From positions 2,914,001 through 2,978,000 of the forward strand of contig JAUCEF010000014.1 of the NCBI GenBank assembly GCA_033558025.1: a stretch of 64,000 bases of DNA, in the 5' to 3' direction. Source of the stretch: Phytophthora sp. 'mugwort' (taxonomy: Eukaryota > Oomycota > Peronosporomycetes > Peronosporales > Peronosporaceae). Below, one piece after another: positions 1 through 12,953 of the stretch. Numbering within the stretch: position 1 is the first letter of the stretch; the number at the start of each line of letters is the position of its first letter. The translations under genes and the position numbers were made by a program. A model generated the notes under the pieces. That model was not told where the DNA came from and searched no databases. It was given only the letters and a program-made list of their open reading frames with translations.

Positions 1-2726
1 ATGCCGTACTTCTGCTTGAACCCCTTGGCCACGAGGCGCGCCTTGTACTTCTCGATCGATCCGTCCGCTTTGCGCTTGATCTTGAACACCCACTTGGTGC
101 CGATGGCGCGTTGTCCGTTAGGCAACTTGGCAGCACGAAACACACCACGAAGTCGCATCGATTCGAGCTCAGCACGAATCGCCTTGCGCCAGTGCACTTG
201 GTCGGGGCCGTTCACCGCTTCTTGGAATGTCGTCGGCTCCGATAGATCGCCTGCTTCGACGGCATTGGCACTTGCACGCCAAAAAACCGGTGGAGTCGAT
301 TCTTCATCTTGGTCTCCAGACTTTTCTTCTTCGTCTGCGTCTGCTCGGTGCGGAGGGGAGTAGTTCGGCGCACTTGCTTCTTCCAGTCCAGGTCGATGAC
401 GCACAGCTCGCGGTTTTCTGGCAGCTTCATCTTCGTCACTCGGGCGGCTCTTGCGCTTCCCTGCCTGCGTGTACTCCGTCTGGCGGAAACCATCATTGTC
501 GATGTCGAGCGAGTCGAAGTCCAGGTCGTCGACATCTTCATCGGAAATCGTCGGTGAAAATCCAAAGGTCGACTCATCGAAGTTGACATCGCGACTGATA
601 ACCACCTGCCCCGCCTCGATGTCATAAAGTCGATACGCCTTGGACACTTCTTCGTAACCCAGGAACAGTCCAGCGCGAGCCTTGGGATCCCACTTGAGCC
701 GCTTCTCCTTCGGAGTCAGAATGTACGTCCGACAGCCGAACACACGCATGTGCTTCACACTCGGCTTGGAGTTGTAAACGATCTCGAACGGAGTCTTGTG
801 CTCGATCTTGGGTGACGGCAGACGATTCTTCACGTAGATGGCAGTCATGGCCGCCTCAGCCCAGAAACACTTGTCCAGCTTAGCGTGATGCAGCATGCTG
901 CGGCCGATCGTAACGATAGTTCGGATGGCTCGCTCTGCCGTGCCGTTCGTCTGGTGCGCGTACGGAACCGTGGTTTGCTGCTCGATGCCTTCGTCTTCGT
1001 AGAAGTCGTTGAGCGAGTTGGTCGCAAACTCACGAGCTCCGTCGTGCCGCACAAACTTGACCTTCTTGCCGAACTGCTTCTGCACCTTCATGATGTACGT
1101 CTTGATGCAGTCTTCGCTCTCCGACTTGGCACTTAAGCAGAAACCCTTCATGCATCCACTGGCTTCGTCCACGATCAGTAGCAGGTACTTGCTGCCGCCA
1201 AGCGAGTTTTCCTCCATGGGTCCGCAGATGTCGAAGTGGAGCAGCTCAAATGTGTCGTAGCGACGCTTGTCACGGTTGCTTGGGAATGGTTTTTGGACCA
1301 TTTTACCTTGCTGGCAACCACGACACAGACTTGGTCCGCTCGACTTGAAAGGTGCCTTCGCGTCCTTGATCATGTGATTGTCGACCATCTTGCGAAGCAC
1401 CTCAACCGGAGCGTGACCCATGCGCGCGTGCAGGTCGACAGTCTTGCCACTCGTCGCCGCATTCGCCGATCGCTGAGGCGTCTGAAGCCAGTAGAGTCCA
1501 TCCATGAGGTTTGCCGTCGCCACCACTTGCTTGGAGCCTTTGTGCGCAATCTGCATCTTGGTGCCGTCGAACACCACTTGAAACTTGTCACTTTTGTTGA
1601 TCTGCGGTACCGAAAGCAGATTCTTGCTCATGCTTGGCACGTACAGCGCGTTCTTGATCTCGATCTCGCGCTCGTCGCCAATGGGCAGAACCACTTGTTC
1701 CACGATGGTCCCCACACCCATGATGGCCGCCTTGTTGCCGTCGGCCACCGAAAGTTCGCCTTCGTTCCGCTCAATCAAATGGACGAACTTGGTCTTGTCG
1801 TTGCAGATGTGGTGCGTTGCGCCGCTGTCGACCGCCCACATCCCGGACACATTCTTGCCCGTCGAAACCCCACATTCCAGTGAAACCGCGAACGCTACTC
1901 GATCGTAGTCGTAGTCGTAGCCGTTGCTGTCGTTTCTCCACTGGATGTTGTTGGCCCCGCGTCCACGGCCGTTGCCGCCGCGTCTCGGCCCTCGGTTCTC
2001 GTCCTTCTGCTTGGTCCAGCACTTGTCAATCGTGTGCCCCACTTTTCCGCAGTACGTACACTGGCGAGACTCTCGGTCGGTGTTGAACGCCTTGGCCGCG
2101 TTCTCCGTCTTCACCGTCGCCGTCTTCTCGCCTTGTCTCTTGATGTGCTCATTCGTGAGCACCTTCACGACGTCTTGCGACCGCAGTTCAGCGCTGCTCA
2201 TCTCCAAGTTCAGCACGACGTTCTCGTAGCTCTTGGGGAGGCTGCGCAACAAGCAGATCGCCACGTCCTCGTCCTCCATCTTGGCACCGATGCTGCTGAG
2301 CTTGGCGCTGATGTTGAGGACCTCGTTGCAATGATGCAACACATTGCCGCCTTCCGACATCTCCATGCTGAAGAGTTGGCGCTTCAGGTAGATGCGTCCA
2401 GCCTTCTGCGAACCACCGTACAGCGTCTTCAGGCGCGACCAGGCAACCCACGCTTCCTCGCAGTCGTCGACCACATGGTGGTAGTCCGCGTCCATGTGGA
2501 GCAGCATCAGTCCGAAAGCGATGTTGCTCAACTTGACGTAGTCGTCCTTGGCCCGCGAGTCCGTGTAGCTTGGCGTCGTCTCACGGTTCACGACATGCCA
2601 CGTCGACTTGGTCAGGAACACGCCACGCATGTAGCGGTTCCACGTCGCGTAGTTGTCCCCGTTGAACTTGTCAATGGAGACCTTGGTCGAGGCGTCTTGG
2701 GCAGAGGACATGGTGCTTGGGCTCAT
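1..2726 (-). CDS. Family A copia gag-pol polyprotein, partial
   Basis: This is the first ~908 codons of a family A polyprotein, read from the ATG inside the primer-binding site (complement of 2724-2726) to the window edge. It covers gag, the CCHC knuckle, the DSG protease, the HHCC and D,D35E integrase, the acidic linker and the first RT residues (FKIKRK...GIDY). By family knowledge gag forms the virus-like particle, the protease cuts the polyprotein, the integrase inserts the cDNA, and RT with RNase H makes it. I found no stop or frameshift. Near 1132-1140 a small change replaces Leu-Arg by Leu-Ser in the integrase, compared with sister copies. The RT catalytic YVDD and RNase H lie outside the window, so intactness cannot be judged. 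Confidence 0.93.
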   Translation of the reverse strand, partial: MSPSTMSSAQDASTKVSIDKFNGDNYATWNRYMRGVFLTKSTWHVVNRETTPSYTDSRAKDDYVKLSNIAFGLMLLHMDADYHHVVDDCEEAWVAWSRLKTLYGGSQKAGRIYLKRQLFSMEMSEGGNVLHHCNEVLNISAKLSSIGAKMEDEDVAICLLRSLPKSYENVVLNLEMSSAELRSQDVVKVLTNEHIKRQGEKTATVKTENAAKAFNTDRESRQCTYCGKVGHTIDKCWTKQKDENRGPRRGGNGRGRGANNIQWRNDSNGYDYDYDRVAFAVSLECGVSTGKNVSGMWAVDSGATHHICNDKTKFVHLIERNEGELSVADGNKAAIMGVGTIVEQVVLPIGDEREIEIKNALYVPSMSKNLLSVPQINKSDKFQVVFDGTKMQIAHKGSKQVVATANLMDGLYWLQTPQRSANAATSGKTVDLHARMGHAPVEVLRKMVDNHMIKDAKAPFKSSGPSLCRGCQQGKMVQKPFPSNRDKRRYDTFELLHFDICGPMEENSLGGSKYLLLIVDEASGCMKGFCLSAKSESEDCIKTYIMKVQKQFGKKVKFVRHDGAREFATNSLNDFYEDEGIEQQTTVPYAHQTNGTAERAIRTIVTIGRSMLHHAKLDKCFWAEAAMTAIYVKNRLPSPKIEHKTPFEIVYNSKPSVKHMRVFGCRTYILTPKEKRLKWDPKARAGLFLGYEEVSKAYRLYDIEAGQVVISRDVNFDESTFGFSPTISDEDVDDLDFDSLDIDNDGFRQTEYTQAGKRKSRPSDEDEAARKPRAVRHRPGLEEASAPNYSPPHRADADEEEKSGDQDEESTPPVFWRASANAVEAGDLSEPTTFQEAVNGPDQVHWRKAIRAELESMRLRGVFRAAKLPNGQRAIGTKWVFKIKRKADGSIEKYKARLVAKGFKQKYG

Positions 2727-2730
2727 AACC

Positions 2731-3069
2731 TGATGAAAGGTATGGATCTTGGACACGAAGCTTGTACGAAGCGGAGGGAGGGACGTCGCAGACGGCGGGA
2801 CCGGAGCGAAGGCACTTGAGGGGTAGAATGAAGATTCAAAAGTGATTGAATTGTTGGAGCTTACACCCTACTGTTATAGACACGCGACCCTGCGTCCTAT
2901 CACCTAGTGCATCTAATCAACCATCACTCACCGGTGTTCGTCCAATCATCCTACTCGTCTAATCATCGGTGGCGTAAACAACGTACCGTAAACATCGCGG
3001 GATCGTGTTGGACCGGTTCGGGTTAACCGGTTACTGGTACACAGTACCAAAACCCGGCAACCCTCAATA
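2731..3069 (-). repeat. 5' LTR, family A type I (339 bp)
   Basis: In element orientation it starts TATTGAGGGTTGCC and ends CTTTCATCA, directly followed by the GGTTATGAGCCC primer site. It differs from other type I copies at about 2838 (ttcaaaag for ttcgaaag). Confidence 0.95.
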
Positions 3070-4081
3070 ACTTGGAACTTCCACAGCTTCTTCCACCGAC
3101 TGCGTCCGCGGGTGTCGCTTGCTGCCTGGTTCAAAACCTTCGTCCCGCGCTGCTTCTTCGTCTTCTTCTTCTTTGTCGTCTTCATCCGACTGCAACGAAT
3201 CTTGATCCGTCGTCTCTTCATCTTGAATGACCACCACCTCCCTCTGATGGTAGTCACGTCTCCCACTGTCGAAGACGTCTTCCATAAACTGCGCGTCGCG
3301 GCTCACCAGCACGCGACCGCCCTTGGTCTCTTCGAAACGGTACGCTTTCTCATGCTCCGAGTATCCCAGGAACCGACAGCGCACCGACCGAGCGTCAAAC
3401 TTGGTGCGCTTCTCCTTCGGCACGTGCACGTACGCGTGGCAACCGAACACCTTGAGGTTCGCTAGCAGCGGTTTCTTGCCTGTCCAAACCTGGTGCGGCG
3501 ACTTGTCGTGGTTGATGGCACGCGTCGGACACCGATTACGGAGGAACGTAGCTGTCACGACAGCTTCACCCCAATACGTCTTGGGCAATCCAGCATGTTC
3601 CAGCATGCAACGCGCACACTCCACCAACGTCCGGTTCATGCGCTCGGCGACTCCGTTCAGCTGAGGCGTGTATGGCGGCGTGAACTTCTGCATGATACCA
3701 CGGTCCGCACAGAACTTGGCCATCTCACCCGAAGTGTACTCGCCGCCGTTGTCGCTCCGCAGCATTTTCACGCGCTTGCCAGTCTGGGTCTCAGCTAACG
3801 CGACGAATTGCGCGAACTTGTCGGCCACCTCGGACTTGTTGCGCAGCAAGTACACCACACAGAAGTGCGACTTGTCATCGATAAACGTGACAAAATAGCG
3901 CTTGCCTCCAAAGGTCGGCGTCTGCATGGGACCGCATACATCACTGTGTACGACTTCTAGCACTTGCTTGGCACGGTTTGGCGACGTCTTCATGTAGCTT
4001 ACTCGCGTTTGCTTGCCGAGTGAGCATCCGTCGCATAACTCCCACTGCTTCACCGACGCCATATCGATACCAACACCGTAG
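3070..4081 (-). pseudogene. B0 polyprotein fragment: integrase core and linker
   Basis: Third visible piece of the B0 polyprotein. It holds the end of the zinc-binding region (CDGCSLGKQT), the integrase D (VVHSDVCGPM), the second D (LRSDNGGEY) and the E (GVAERMNRT). The copia integrase C-terminal part (KVFGCHAYVHVPKEKRTKFD) and an acidic linker rich in Asp and Glu follow. It stops at EEAVEVPS, where a family A LTR begins. Bases 4077-4081 are the CGTAG duplication made by B1. The piece is open in frame but has been separated from its start and its RT by insertions, so it is non-functional as it stands. Confidence 0.92.
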
Positions 4082-4394
4082 TGTTGTCAAGGAGACGCCT
4101 CGAGCAGCTGCTGTATACCGGTAGGATACCGGTATGACCTTCACTCAGTGGCACCTCAATCACTCCGGCGATTACGGGACGATGATTACGATGCACGTGG
4201 GTACAAGATTGTGGGTACAAGATGGGCATCGACGTGGCGCTCTGCGATTGGCTGAAGTAACTCAGTATCCAGTAGAGAATCCAGTAGAGTGTACCCAGTA
4301 GGTAGAACTGTAGGCTTAGAGGTAGCAAGGAGTTTGCGAACTAAGGACCTAAATCAATCACTTTGCATTTTGCCATCAAGTGACCAAGCCTTTT
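4082..4394 (+). repeat. 5' LTR of B1 (313 bp)
   Basis: Matches 15293-15605. It is shorter than the 354-bp LTRs of B2 and B0 because the U3 segment carrying GTTTACGCCAC repeats is missing. An initiator-like TCACTTTGCATTTT lies at 4358-4371. The primer site follows at 4395. Confidence 0.95.
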
Positions 4395-4398
4395 GGTT

Positions 4399-6495
4399 AT
4401 GAGCCCAAGCCCCGCCTTCTCTGAAGACCCCGACTACGCCTTCGCCATGGACGCCACGCCGCCTTCTGCCTTCCGCATCAACAAGTTCGACGGAGCTAAC
4501 TTCCACACGTGGAAGTTCAAGATGCAGATGGTGCTCGAGGAGCGCGAACTGTGGGAAGTGACAAGTGGAGAAGTGAAGCTGGAGCACTGCCAGACTGCGG
4601 CGGATCAAGCGCTCTTTCGGAAGAAGTCGCGCAAGGCGCTGGCGATGATCTGTCTCGCGATGGAGGATTCGCAGCTGCCGCTGGTTCGCTCGGCGAGTGG
4701 CGCGCATGATGCATGGTCAAGACTGGAAGGACACTTCGAGAAGAAGAGTTTGGCCAACAAGCTCTTTCTTCGTCGGCGTTTCTTCACGCTCATGATGGAG
4801 GAAGGTGATGATGTGCTTCAACACATCAACAAGCTCAAGACTCTGGCGGAACAGCTCGACGCGGTCGGCGCTCCGGTCAGCGAGGACGACTTGGTGATCA
4901 CGCTTCTCGGGAGCCTGAGCGAGTCGTATCAGTTCCTGATCACGGCGTTGGAGTCAAGATCCGACACGCTGACGTGGGAGCTGGTGACGTCTCGGCTGCT
5001 ACATGAAGACATGAAGCGCAAGGAGCAGGGTGGCGATGGAGATGGCGCCGCGCCTGGCCAGGCGTTCATGATGAGGGACAACAAGCATAAGGGCCGACCG
5101 TCGAAGAAGAACGGTGCGTGCCACAACTGCGGCAAGCATGGACATTGGATCGCGGAGTGTCCCTCGCGGATCCATGACAACACGGAACGGCAGCGCTCGC
5201 AGCGTGCCAACGTCGCGCGTGAGGACGACTCCGGCGACTATCTCTTCTTCGTCGACGGCGATGGCGATGCGGCCATGGCAGCGTCGGCGAGTGGCACATG
5301 GCTGGTCGACTCGGGTGCGACGCAGCACATGGCGCACTCCAAGAAGTTCATGAGAAACTACAAGGCTTTCACTCCGGTCGATGTGCGTCTCGCAGACGAC
5401 GGTGTGGTTCAAGCGATCGGCAGCGGCGACATTGTGATGGAGATGAAGACGCCTCGTGGCATCAAGAAGGGTGTGCTCACGAACGTGTGGCACATTCCCA
5501 AGCTAACGCGCAACCTCTTCTCGATCGGGCGCTTCACCAAGGACGTCGGATCAGTGACCTTCGACAGCGACGGATGCTTCATCGCGCTGAATGGGATGAA
5601 GTGCACGATAGGTGCGCGTGACGGCAAGCTGTTCAAGCTGTGCATGACGCCCGTGCGCCTGGACGAAGCGAATTCGGCGAGTCCGAACGGGAGCCAAGGG
5701 GACACCAAGTCGTACCTCTGGCACCTTCGACTAGGCCACATCGGTCACGCTGGGCTCGACGCCATCGTCAAGAAGAAGCTCAGCGTCGGCATTGACCTCG
5801 GGTCCGCGAGCAAGTGGGAGACGTGCGACGGATGCGCGCTCGGCAAGCAGACGCGATTGAGTTTCGAATCGACATCGCCCAAGCGTGCCAATGAACTACT
5901 GGAGGTAGTGCACAGTGACGTATGCGGGCCCATGCGCACGCCGACGTTTGGCGGCAAGCGCTACTTCGTCACCTTTATCGACGACAAGTCGCGCTACTGC
6001 GTGGTGTACCTGGTAAAGAACAAGTGGGAGGTGGCCGACAAGTTCGCGCACTTTGTGGCGTTTGCGGAGACACAGACCGGCAAGCGCGTCAAGGAGCTTC
6101 GCAGTGACAACGGTGGTGAGTACAAATCCGACAAAATGGCCAAGTTTTGCATCAAGCGCGGCATCGTGCAAAAGTTCACGCCGCCATACACGCCGCAGCT
6201 CAACGGAATCGCGGAGCGCATGAACCGGACGCTAGTTGAATGCGCGCGGTGCATGCTGGAGCACGCGAGTCTGTCCAAGGCATACTGGGGCGAAGCAGTC
6301 ATGACGGCTATGTTCCTGCGCAACCGCTGTCCGACACATGCGCTTGACAACGATAAGTCTCCGTACGAGTTGTGGACTGCCAAGAAACCATTGCTGGCCA
6401 ACCTCAAAGTCTTCGGTTGCCACGCCTACGTGCATGTGGCGAAAGAGAAGCGAACCAAGCTGGATGCGCGATCGGTGCGATGCAGGTTCCTGGGG
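4399..6495 (+). CDS. B1 gag-pol polyprotein, 5' part (gag, protease, integrase)
   Basis: First 699 codons of the B1 polyprotein. The start is the ATG inside the primer site. A second candidate ATG at 4447 (codon 17) sits in GCCATGG, a stronger context. Domains in order are a copia-type gag (about 20-230), the zinc knuckle C241-X2-C244-X4-H249-X4-C254, protease LVDSG with D304, the integrase zinc region (GHIGH...CDGC, about 450-480), and the integrase triad D507, D570, E606 (spacings 62 and 35, typical of D,D35E). The frame ends at RCRFLG, where A2a is inserted; it resumes at 13297. No stop or frameshift is seen, so it is broken only by the insertion. Confidence 0.95.
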
Positions 6496-6838
6496 TGATA
6501 AAGGTGTTGAGGTCTTGAAGCGAGGCTTGGGTTGAGCGGAGGGAGTTCTGCACTTGGGTGCGGGGACCGGAGTGAAGACCACTTGAGCTGAAGAAGGAAG
6601 ATTCGAAAGTGATTGATTTATCGGAGCTTACACTACCTAGTCTACCACATAGATATGCAGCCCTGCATCCAATCATTTGGTGCATCCAATCACCAACACT
6701 CCGCACTCGTCCAATCATCCTACTCGTCTAATCATCGGTTGCGTAAACAACGTACCGTAAACATCGCGGGATCGTGTTGGACCGGTTCGGGTTAACCGGT
6801 TATTGGTACACAGTACCAAAACCTGGCAACCCTCAATA
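6496..6838 (-). repeat. 3' LTR of A2a, type II (343 bp)
   Basis: In element orientation it runs TATTGAGGGTTGCC...CTTTATCA. It pairs with 12954-13296 and differs strongly from type I and III over the central U3, R and U5. Confidence 0.94.
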
Positions 6839-6845
6839 CGCCCCC

Positions 6846-9800
6846 TCAATGCGAACACGCGTGGATTCCGAGGGACGCCGTCAGATCCATGTGGCGCGGT
6901 CCTGGCAGTGCCTTGGTCATGATGTCCGCCAGCATGATAGAAGTCTCGCAGTACTCGAGCTTGACTTCGCCGCGCTTGACCTCATCACGGATGTGATGGT
7001 ACTTGATGTCGATGTGCTTGGCGCGACCATGGTTCACTGGGTTCTTCGTCATCTTGATGCACGACTGGTTGTCTTCGCGGATCTTGAGCTCGGGTCCAGT
7101 CTCGTTGGCAGCCGCCAAAATCTCGCATAGCAGGCGATGAATCCACTTGCCTTCTTGGATCGCCAGACTGAGTGCGATGTATTCCGCCTCGCTCGTAGAC
7201 AGCGAAACACTTGACTGCTTCTTGCTTCCCCAGCTCACTGGCGCACCCATCAGCATGAACGTGTAGCCGGAAGTCGACTTGCGGTCCGCGAGGTCGCCAG
7301 CCCAGTCCGCATCCGAATACCCACGAAAGTCGATCTTGTTGCCTGGCTTGAAACAGATTCCATGTGTCTTGGTGCCTTGTAGATAGCGACAAATGCGCTT
7401 GACCGCAACCCAGTGTTCCTCTTGGGGGTTCTCCATGAAGCGCGATACATAGCCTACTGCGTACGCGATATCCGGGCGAGTAGCAGTCATCAAGTGCATG
7501 AGGGCACCCACAGCTTCGCGAAACGGAGCGTTCACCTTGGTCGCTGCGTCACTTGGAACCAGTCGAGTGCTCATGTCTACCGGACTCACCACAGCCTTGC
7601 ATTCGTCCATACCGAAACGCTTCAGGATATCATCCACATAACGCCGCTGGCACATCGTCACGCTGCCGTCCGGGCCATCCACCAGCTCGATTCCAAGGAC
7701 GAACACACACTTGCCACTGTCAGTCATTTCGAAGCGTGTCTTGAGGTCGTTCTTCGTGCGTGAGATCAGCTCGGGTGAACTTCCGGTGACCAACACATCG
7801 TCCACGTAGACCAGCACGAGCACACAGTGGCCATCGACAACCTTGATGTAGAGGCACGGGTCGAAGGCTGAAACTTGAAAACCGATAGAACACACGAATT
7901 CGTCGAAGGTCTCGTTCCATACGCGCGAAGCTTGCTTGAGACCGTAAATCGCCTTCACCAATTCCAGGCAGTCGAAATCACCATCCAGCTCGACGCCTTC
8001 AGGAACCACGCAGAACACCAACTCCTTCATGACGCCGTACAGAAATGCCGTTACCACGTCGAGTTGGTCGAGGGGCCAGTCAAAATACTTGGCAATCGCG
8101 ATGACCATGCGCAGCGTCACGTACTTGACCACGGGCGAGAACGTCTCCGTGTAGTCGATGCCGTACTTCTGCTTGAACCCCTTGGCCACCAGGCGCGCCT
8201 TGTATTTCTCGATCGATCCGTCGGCTTTGCGCTTAATCTTGAACACCCACTTGGTACCGATGGCGCTTTGTCCGCTGGGCAGCTTGGCAGCACGAAACAC
8301 ACCACGAAGTCGCATCGACTTTAACTCAGCACGAATCGCCTTGCGCCAGTGCAATTGGTCCGGGCCGTTGACCGCTTCTTGGAATGTCGACGGCTCCGAT
8401 AAGTCCACGGCTGCTTCGACCGCGTTGGCACTTGCACGCCAAAACACAGATGGAGTCGATTCTTCATCTTGGTCTCCAGACTTTTCTTCTTTATCTGCGT
8501 CTGTTCGGTGCGAAGGGGAGTCGTTCGGTGCACTTGCTTCTTCCAGTCCAGGTCGATGACGCACAGCGCGCGGTCTTCTGGCAGCTTCATCTTCGTCACT
8601 CGGGCGGCTCTTGCGCTTCCCTGCCTGTTTGTACTCCGTCTGGCGCGGACCATCATCGTCGATGTCGAGCGAGTCGAAGTCCAGGTCGTCGACATCTTCA
8701 TCAGAAATCGACGGTGAAAATCCAAAGGTTGATTCATCGAAGTTGACATCGCGACTGATGACCACCTGCCCCGCCTCGATGTCATAAAGTCGATACGCCT
8801 TGGACACTTCTTCGTAACCCAGAAACAATCCGGCGCGAGCCTTGGGATCCCACTTGAGTCGCTTCTCCTTCGGAGTCAGGATGTACGTCCGACAGCCGAA
8901 AACACGCATGTGCTTCACACTCGGCTTGGACTTGTAGACGATCTCGAACGGAGTCTTGTGCTCGATCTTGGGTGACGGCAGGCGGTTCTTCACATAGATG
9001 GCCGTCATCGCCGCCTCAGCCCAGAAACACTTGTCCAGCTTGGCGTGATGCAACATGCTGCGGCCGATCGTGACGATAGTTCGGATGGCTCGCTCTGCCG
9101 TGCCGTTGGTCTGGTGCGCGTACGGAACCGTGGTTTGCTGCTCGATGCCTTCGTCTTCGTAAAAATCCTTGAGCGAGTTAGTCGCAAACTCACGAGCTCC
9201 GTCGTGCCGCACAAACTTGACCTTCTTGCCGAACTGCGTCTGCACCTTCATGATGTATGTCTTGATGCAGTCTTCACTTTCCGACTTGGCACGCAGACAG
9301 AAACCCTTCATGCATCCGCTGGCTTCGTCCACGATCAGGAGCAGGTACTTGCTACCGCCAAGCGAGTTTTCCTCCATGGGTCCGCAGATGTCAAAGTGGA
9401 GCAGCTCAAATGTGTCGTAGCGACGCTTGTCACGGTTGCTTGGGAATGGTTTTTGGACCATTTTGCCTTGCTGGCAACCACGACACACACTTGGTCCACT
9501 CGACTTGGAAGGTGCTTTCGCGTCCTTGATCATCTTGGTGTCGACCATCTTGCGAAGAACCTCAACCGGAGCGTGACCCATGCGCGCGTGCAGGTCGACA
9601 GTCTTGCCACTCGTCGCCGCATTCGCCGATCGCTGAGGCGTCTGAAGCCAGTAGAGTCCATCCATGAGGTTTGCCGTCGCCACCACTTGCTTGGAGCCTT
9701 TGTGCGCAATCTGCATCTTGGTGCCGTCGAACACCACTTGAAACTTGTCACTTTTGTTGATCTGCGGTACCGAAAGCAGATTCTTGCTCATGCCTGGCAC

Positions 9801-10886
9801 GTACAGCGCGTTCTTGATCTCGATCTCGCGCTCGTCGCCATTGGGCAGAACCACTTGTTCCACGATGGTCCCCACACCCATGATGGCCACCTTGTTGCCG
9901 TCGGCCACCGAAAGTTCGCCTTCGTTCCGCTCAATCAAATGGACGAACTTGGTCTTGTCGTTGCAGATGTGGTGCGTTGCGCCGCTGTCGACCGCCCACA
10001 TCCCGGACACATTCTTGCCCGTCGAAACCCCACATTCCAGTGAAACCGCGAACGCTACTCGATCGTAGTCGTAGTCGTAGCCGTTGCTGTCGTTTCTCCA
10101 CTGGATGTTGTTGGCCCCGCGTCTACGGCCGTTGCCGCCGCGTCTTGGCCCTCGGTTCTCGTCCTTCTGCTTGGTCCAGCACTTGTCAATGACATGCCCC
10201 AATTTACCGCAGTACGTGCATTGGCGAGACTCTCGGTCGGTGTTGAACGCCTTGGCCGCGTTCTCCGTCTTCACCGTCGCCGTCTTCTCGCCTTGTCTCT
10301 TGATGTGCTCGTTCGTGAGCACCTTCACGACGTCTTGCGACCGCAGTTCAGCGCTGCTCATCTCCAAGTTCAGCACGACGTTCTCGTAGCTCTTGGGGAG
10401 GCTGCGCAACAAGCAGATCGCCACGTCCTCGTCCTCCATCTTGGCACCGATGCTGCTGAGCTTGGCGCTGATGTTGAGGACCTCGTTGCAATGATGCAAC
10501 ACATTGCCGCCTTCCGACATCTCCATGCTGAAGAGTTGGCGCTTCAGGTAGATGCGTCCAGCCTTCTGCGAACCACCGTACAGCGTCTTCAGGCGCGACC
10601 AGGCAACCCACGCTTCCTCGCAGTCGTCGACCACATGGTGGTAGTCCGCGTCCATGTGGAGCAGCATCAGTCCGAAAGCGATGTTGCTCAACTTGACGTA
10701 GTCGTCCTTGGCCCGCGAGTCCGTGTAGCTTGGCGTCGTCTCACGGTTCACGACATGCCACGTCGACTTGGTCAGGAACACGCCACGCATGTAGCGGTTC
10801 CACGTCGCGTAGTTGTCCCCGTTGAACTTGTCAATGGAGACCTTGGTCGAGGCGTCTTGGGCAGAGGACATGGTGCTTGGGCTCAT
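6846..10886 (-). CDS. Family A copia gag-pol polyprotein, full length, chimeric
   Basis: An uninterrupted frame of 1346 aa from the ATG in the primer site (complement of 10884-10886) to the TGA overlapping the polypurine tract. It has the CCHC knuckle ([14 protein letters not shown]), protease DSG, the HHCC zinc region, D,D35E integrase, RT with YVDD, and RNase H with SDAD. The 5' part follows the type I/III lineage; downstream it follows the A2 lineage. Bases 9558 (A2-like) and 9564 (type I-like) bracket one switch. The flanking LTRs do not match (type III upstream, type II downstream), so the frame was assembled by recombination. One additional residue lies in the acidic linker relative to type I copies. 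It could encode a full enzyme set; activity is unknown. Confidence 0.93.
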   Translation of the reverse strand: MSPSTMSSAQDASTKVSIDKFNGDNYATWNRYMRGVFLTKSTWHVVNRETTPSYTDSRAKDDYVKLSNIAFGLMLLHMDADYHHVVDDCEEAWVAWSRLKTLYGGSQKAGRIYLKRQLFSMEMSEGGNVLHHCNEVLNISAKLSSIGAKMEDEDVAICLLRSLPKSYENVVLNLEMSSAELRSQDVVKVLTNEHIKRQGEKTATVKTENAAKAFNTDRESRQCTYCGKLGHVIDKCWTKQKDENRGPRRGGNGRRRGANNIQWRNDSNGYDYDYDRVAFAVSLECGVSTGKNVSGMWAVDSGATHHICNDKTKFVHLIERNEGELSVADGNKVAIMGVGTIVEQVVLPNGDEREIEIKNALYVPGMSKNLLSVPQINKSDKFQVVFDGTKMQIAHKGSKQVVATANLMDGLYWLQTPQRSANAATSGKTVDLHARMGHAPVEVLRKMVDTKMIKDAKAPSKSSGPSVCRGCQQGKMVQKPFPSNRDKRRYDTFELLHFDICGPMEENSLGGSKYLLLIVDEASGCMKGFCLRAKSESEDCIKTYIMKVQTQFGKKVKFVRHDGAREFATNSLKDFYEDEGIEQQTTVPYAHQTNGTAERAIRTIVTIGRSMLHHAKLDKCFWAEAAMTAIYVKNRLPSPKIEHKTPFEIVYKSKPSVKHMRVFGCRTYILTPKEKRLKWDPKARAGLFLGYEEVSKAYRLYDIEAGQVVISRDVNFDESTFGFSPSISDEDVDDLDFDSLDIDDDGPRQTEYKQAGKRKSRPSDEDEAARRPRAVRHRPGLEEASAPNDSPSHRTDADKEEKSGDQDEESTPSVFWRASANAVEAAVDLSEPSTFQEAVNGPDQLHWRKAIRAELKSMRLRGVFRAAKLPSGQSAIGTKWVFKIKRKADGSIEKYKARLVAKGFKQKYGIDYTETFSPVVKYVTLRMVIAIAKYFDWPLDQLDVVTAFLYGVMKELVFCVVPEGVELDGDFDCLELVKAIYGLKQASRVWNETFDEFVCSIGFQVSAFDPCLYIKVVDGHCVLVLVYVDDVLVTGSSPELISRTKNDLKTRFEMTDSGKCVFVLGIELVDGPDGSVTMCQRRYVDDILKRFGMDECKAVVSPVDMSTRLVPSDAATKVNAPFREAVGALMHLMTATRPDIAYAVGYVSRFMENPQEEHWVAVKRICRYLQGTKTHGICFKPGNKIDFRGYSDADWAGDLADRKSTSGYTFMLMGAPVSWGSKKQSSVSLSTSEAEYIALSLAIQEGKWIHRLLCEILAAANETGPELKIREDNQSCIKMTKNPVNHGRAKHIDIKYHHIRDEVKRGEVKLEYCETSIMLADIMTKALPGPRHMDLTASLGIHACSH

Positions 10887-10890
10887 AACC

Positions 10891-11240
10891 TGATGAAAGG
10901 TATGGATCTTGGACACGAAGCTTGTACGAAGCGGAGGGAGGGACGTCGCAGACGGCGGGACCGGAGCGAAGGCACTTGAGGGGTAGAATGAAGATTCGAA
11001 AGTGATTGAATTGTTGGAGCTTACACCCTACTGTTATAGACACGCGACCCTGCGTCCTATCACCTAGTGCATCTAATCAACCATCACTCACCGGTGTTCG
11101 TCCAATCATCCTACTCGTCTAATCATCGGTGGCGTAAACAACTTACCGTAATCACCATAATCAACGTGGGTTCGGATTGGACCGGTTCGGGTTAACCGGT
11201 TCACGGCTAATAACTGATACCAAACCGGTAACCGTCAATA
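10891..11240 (-). repeat. Internal LTR of A2a, type III (350 bp)
   Basis: In element orientation it starts TATTGACGGTTACCGG and ends TTTCATCA, so it belongs to a different subtype from the two outer LTRs. It lies between the truncated outer body (which resumes at 11241 with ttagtcgc) and the full-length frame below. The expected partner LTR, with a TTAGT duplication on its other side, is absent. Confidence 0.92.
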
Positions 11241-12949
11241 TTAGTCGCAAACTCACGAGCTCCGTCGTGCCGCACAAACTTGACCTTCTTGCCGAACTGC
11301 GTCTGCACCTTCATGATGTATGTCTTGATGCAGTCTTCACTTTCCGACTTGGCACGCAGACAGAAACCCTTCATGCATCCGCTGGCTTCGTCCACGATCA
11401 GGAGCAGGTACTTGCTACCGCCAAGCGAGTTTTCCTCCATGGGTCCGCAGATGTCAAAGTGGAGCAGCTCAAATGTGTCGTAGCGACGCTTGTCACGGTT
11501 GCTTGGGAATGGTTTTTGGACCATTTTGCCTTGCTGGCAACCACGACACACACTTGGTCCACTCGACTTGGAAGGTGCTTTCGCGTCCTTGATCATCTTG
11601 GTGTCGACCATCTTGCGAAGAACCTCGACTGGAGCGTGACCCATACGCGCGTGCAAATCGACCGTCCTTCCACTTGTCGCCGCATTTGCCGATCGCTGAG
11701 GTGTGCGAAGCCAGTAGAGTCCGTCCACGAGATCCGCCGTCGCCACCACTTGATTCGAGTCCTTGCGCGAAACGTGCATCTCAGTGCCGTCAAATACCAC
11801 TTGGAACTTGCCATGCTTGTTTATCTGCGGCACTGAAAGCAGATTCTTGCTCATATTTGGCACGTAAAGCGCGTTCTTGATCTCGATCTCGCGCTCGTCG
11901 CCGTTAGGCAGGACCACTCTTTCCACGATGGTCCCCACACCCTTGATGGCAGCCTTGTTGCCATCGGCCACCGAAAGTTCGCCTTCACTTCGCTCGATTA
12001 AATTGGCGAACTTGGACTTGTCGTTGCAAATATGGTGCGTGGCACCGCTGTCGACCGCCCACATCCCGGACACATTCTTGTCCGTCGAAACTCCACATTC
12101 CAGGGAAACCGCGAACGCCACTCGATCGTAGTCGTTGTCGTAACCGTCGCTGTCGTTTCTCCACTGGATGTTGTTGGCCCCGCGTCCACGGCCGTTGCCG
12201 CCGCGTCTTGGCCCTCTGTTCTCGTCCTTCTGCTTGGTCCAGCACTTGTCAATCGTGTGCCCCACTTTTCCGCAGTACGTGCATTGGCGAGGCTCACGGT
12301 CGGTGTTGAACGCCTTGGCCGCGTTCTCAGTCTTCACCGTCGCCGTCTTCTCGCCTTGTCGCTTGATGTGCTCGTTCGTGAGCACCTTCACAACGTCTTG
12401 CGACCGCAGCTCTGCATTGCTCATCTCCAAGTTCAGCACGACGTTCTCGTAGCTCTTGGGGAGACTGCGCAGCAAGCAGATCGCCACGTCCTCGTCCTCC
12501 ATCTTGGCGCCGATGCTGCTGAGCTTGGCGCTGATGTTCAGGACATCATTGCAATGATGCAACACATTGCCGCCTTCCGACATCTCCATGCTGAAGAGCT
12601 GTCGCTTCAGGTAGATGCGACCAGCCTTCTGCGATCCACCGTACAGCGTCTTCAAGCGCGTCCACGCGATCCATGCTTCCTCGCAGTCATCGACCACATG
12701 ATGGTAGTCGGCGTCCATGTGAAGCAACATCAGTCCAAAAGCGATGTTGCTCGACTTGACATACTCGTCCTTGGCCCGGGAGTCCGTAAAGGATGGAGAC
12801 GTTTCCCGATTCACCACATGCCACGTCGACTTGGTCAGGAACACGCCACGCATGTAGCGGTTCCACGTCGCGTAGTTGTCTCCGTTGAACTTGTCGATGG
12901 AGACCTTGGTCGAGACGTCTTGGGCAGAGGACATGGTGCTTGGGCTCAT
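11241..12949 (-). pseudogene. A2a outer polyprotein, truncated at the integrase
   Basis: Starts at the ATG in the primer site (complement of 12947-12949) with [16 protein letters not shown], typical of the A2 lineage. It contains gag, the knuckle [14 protein letters not shown], the DSG protease, the zinc region and the first two integrase aspartates. It stops at GAREFATN, where the internal type III LTR begins. The same integrase stretch is present again in the full-length frame near 9180-9560. This duplication is what points to unequal crossing-over and not to simple nesting. Confidence 0.92.
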
Positions 12950-12953
12950 AACC

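Larger units (their letters stand above)
1..3069 (-). mobile_element. Family A Ty1/copia element, partial (5' part)
   Basis: Minus-strand family A element whose 5' LTR is at 2731-3069 and whose body runs off the left edge of the window. It is inserted into the B0 polyprotein. The B0 reading resumes at 3070 (plus-strand acttgg), so the 5-bp duplication should be ACTTG, with its partner left of the window. It is collinear with the element at 21291-26017 at a constant offset of 22948 bases, so there are no net indels over the visible 3 kb. Confidence 0.95.

Noticed and set aside
4393..4398. TTG start two codons before the family B ATG
   Set aside because: It would start inside the LTR end and primer site on a non-ATG codon; no support.
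11177..11836. Plus-strand frame of 219 codons crossing the A2a internal LTR junction
   Set aside because: It is antisense to the integrase and starts in an LTR; a shadow of the real minus-strand frame.
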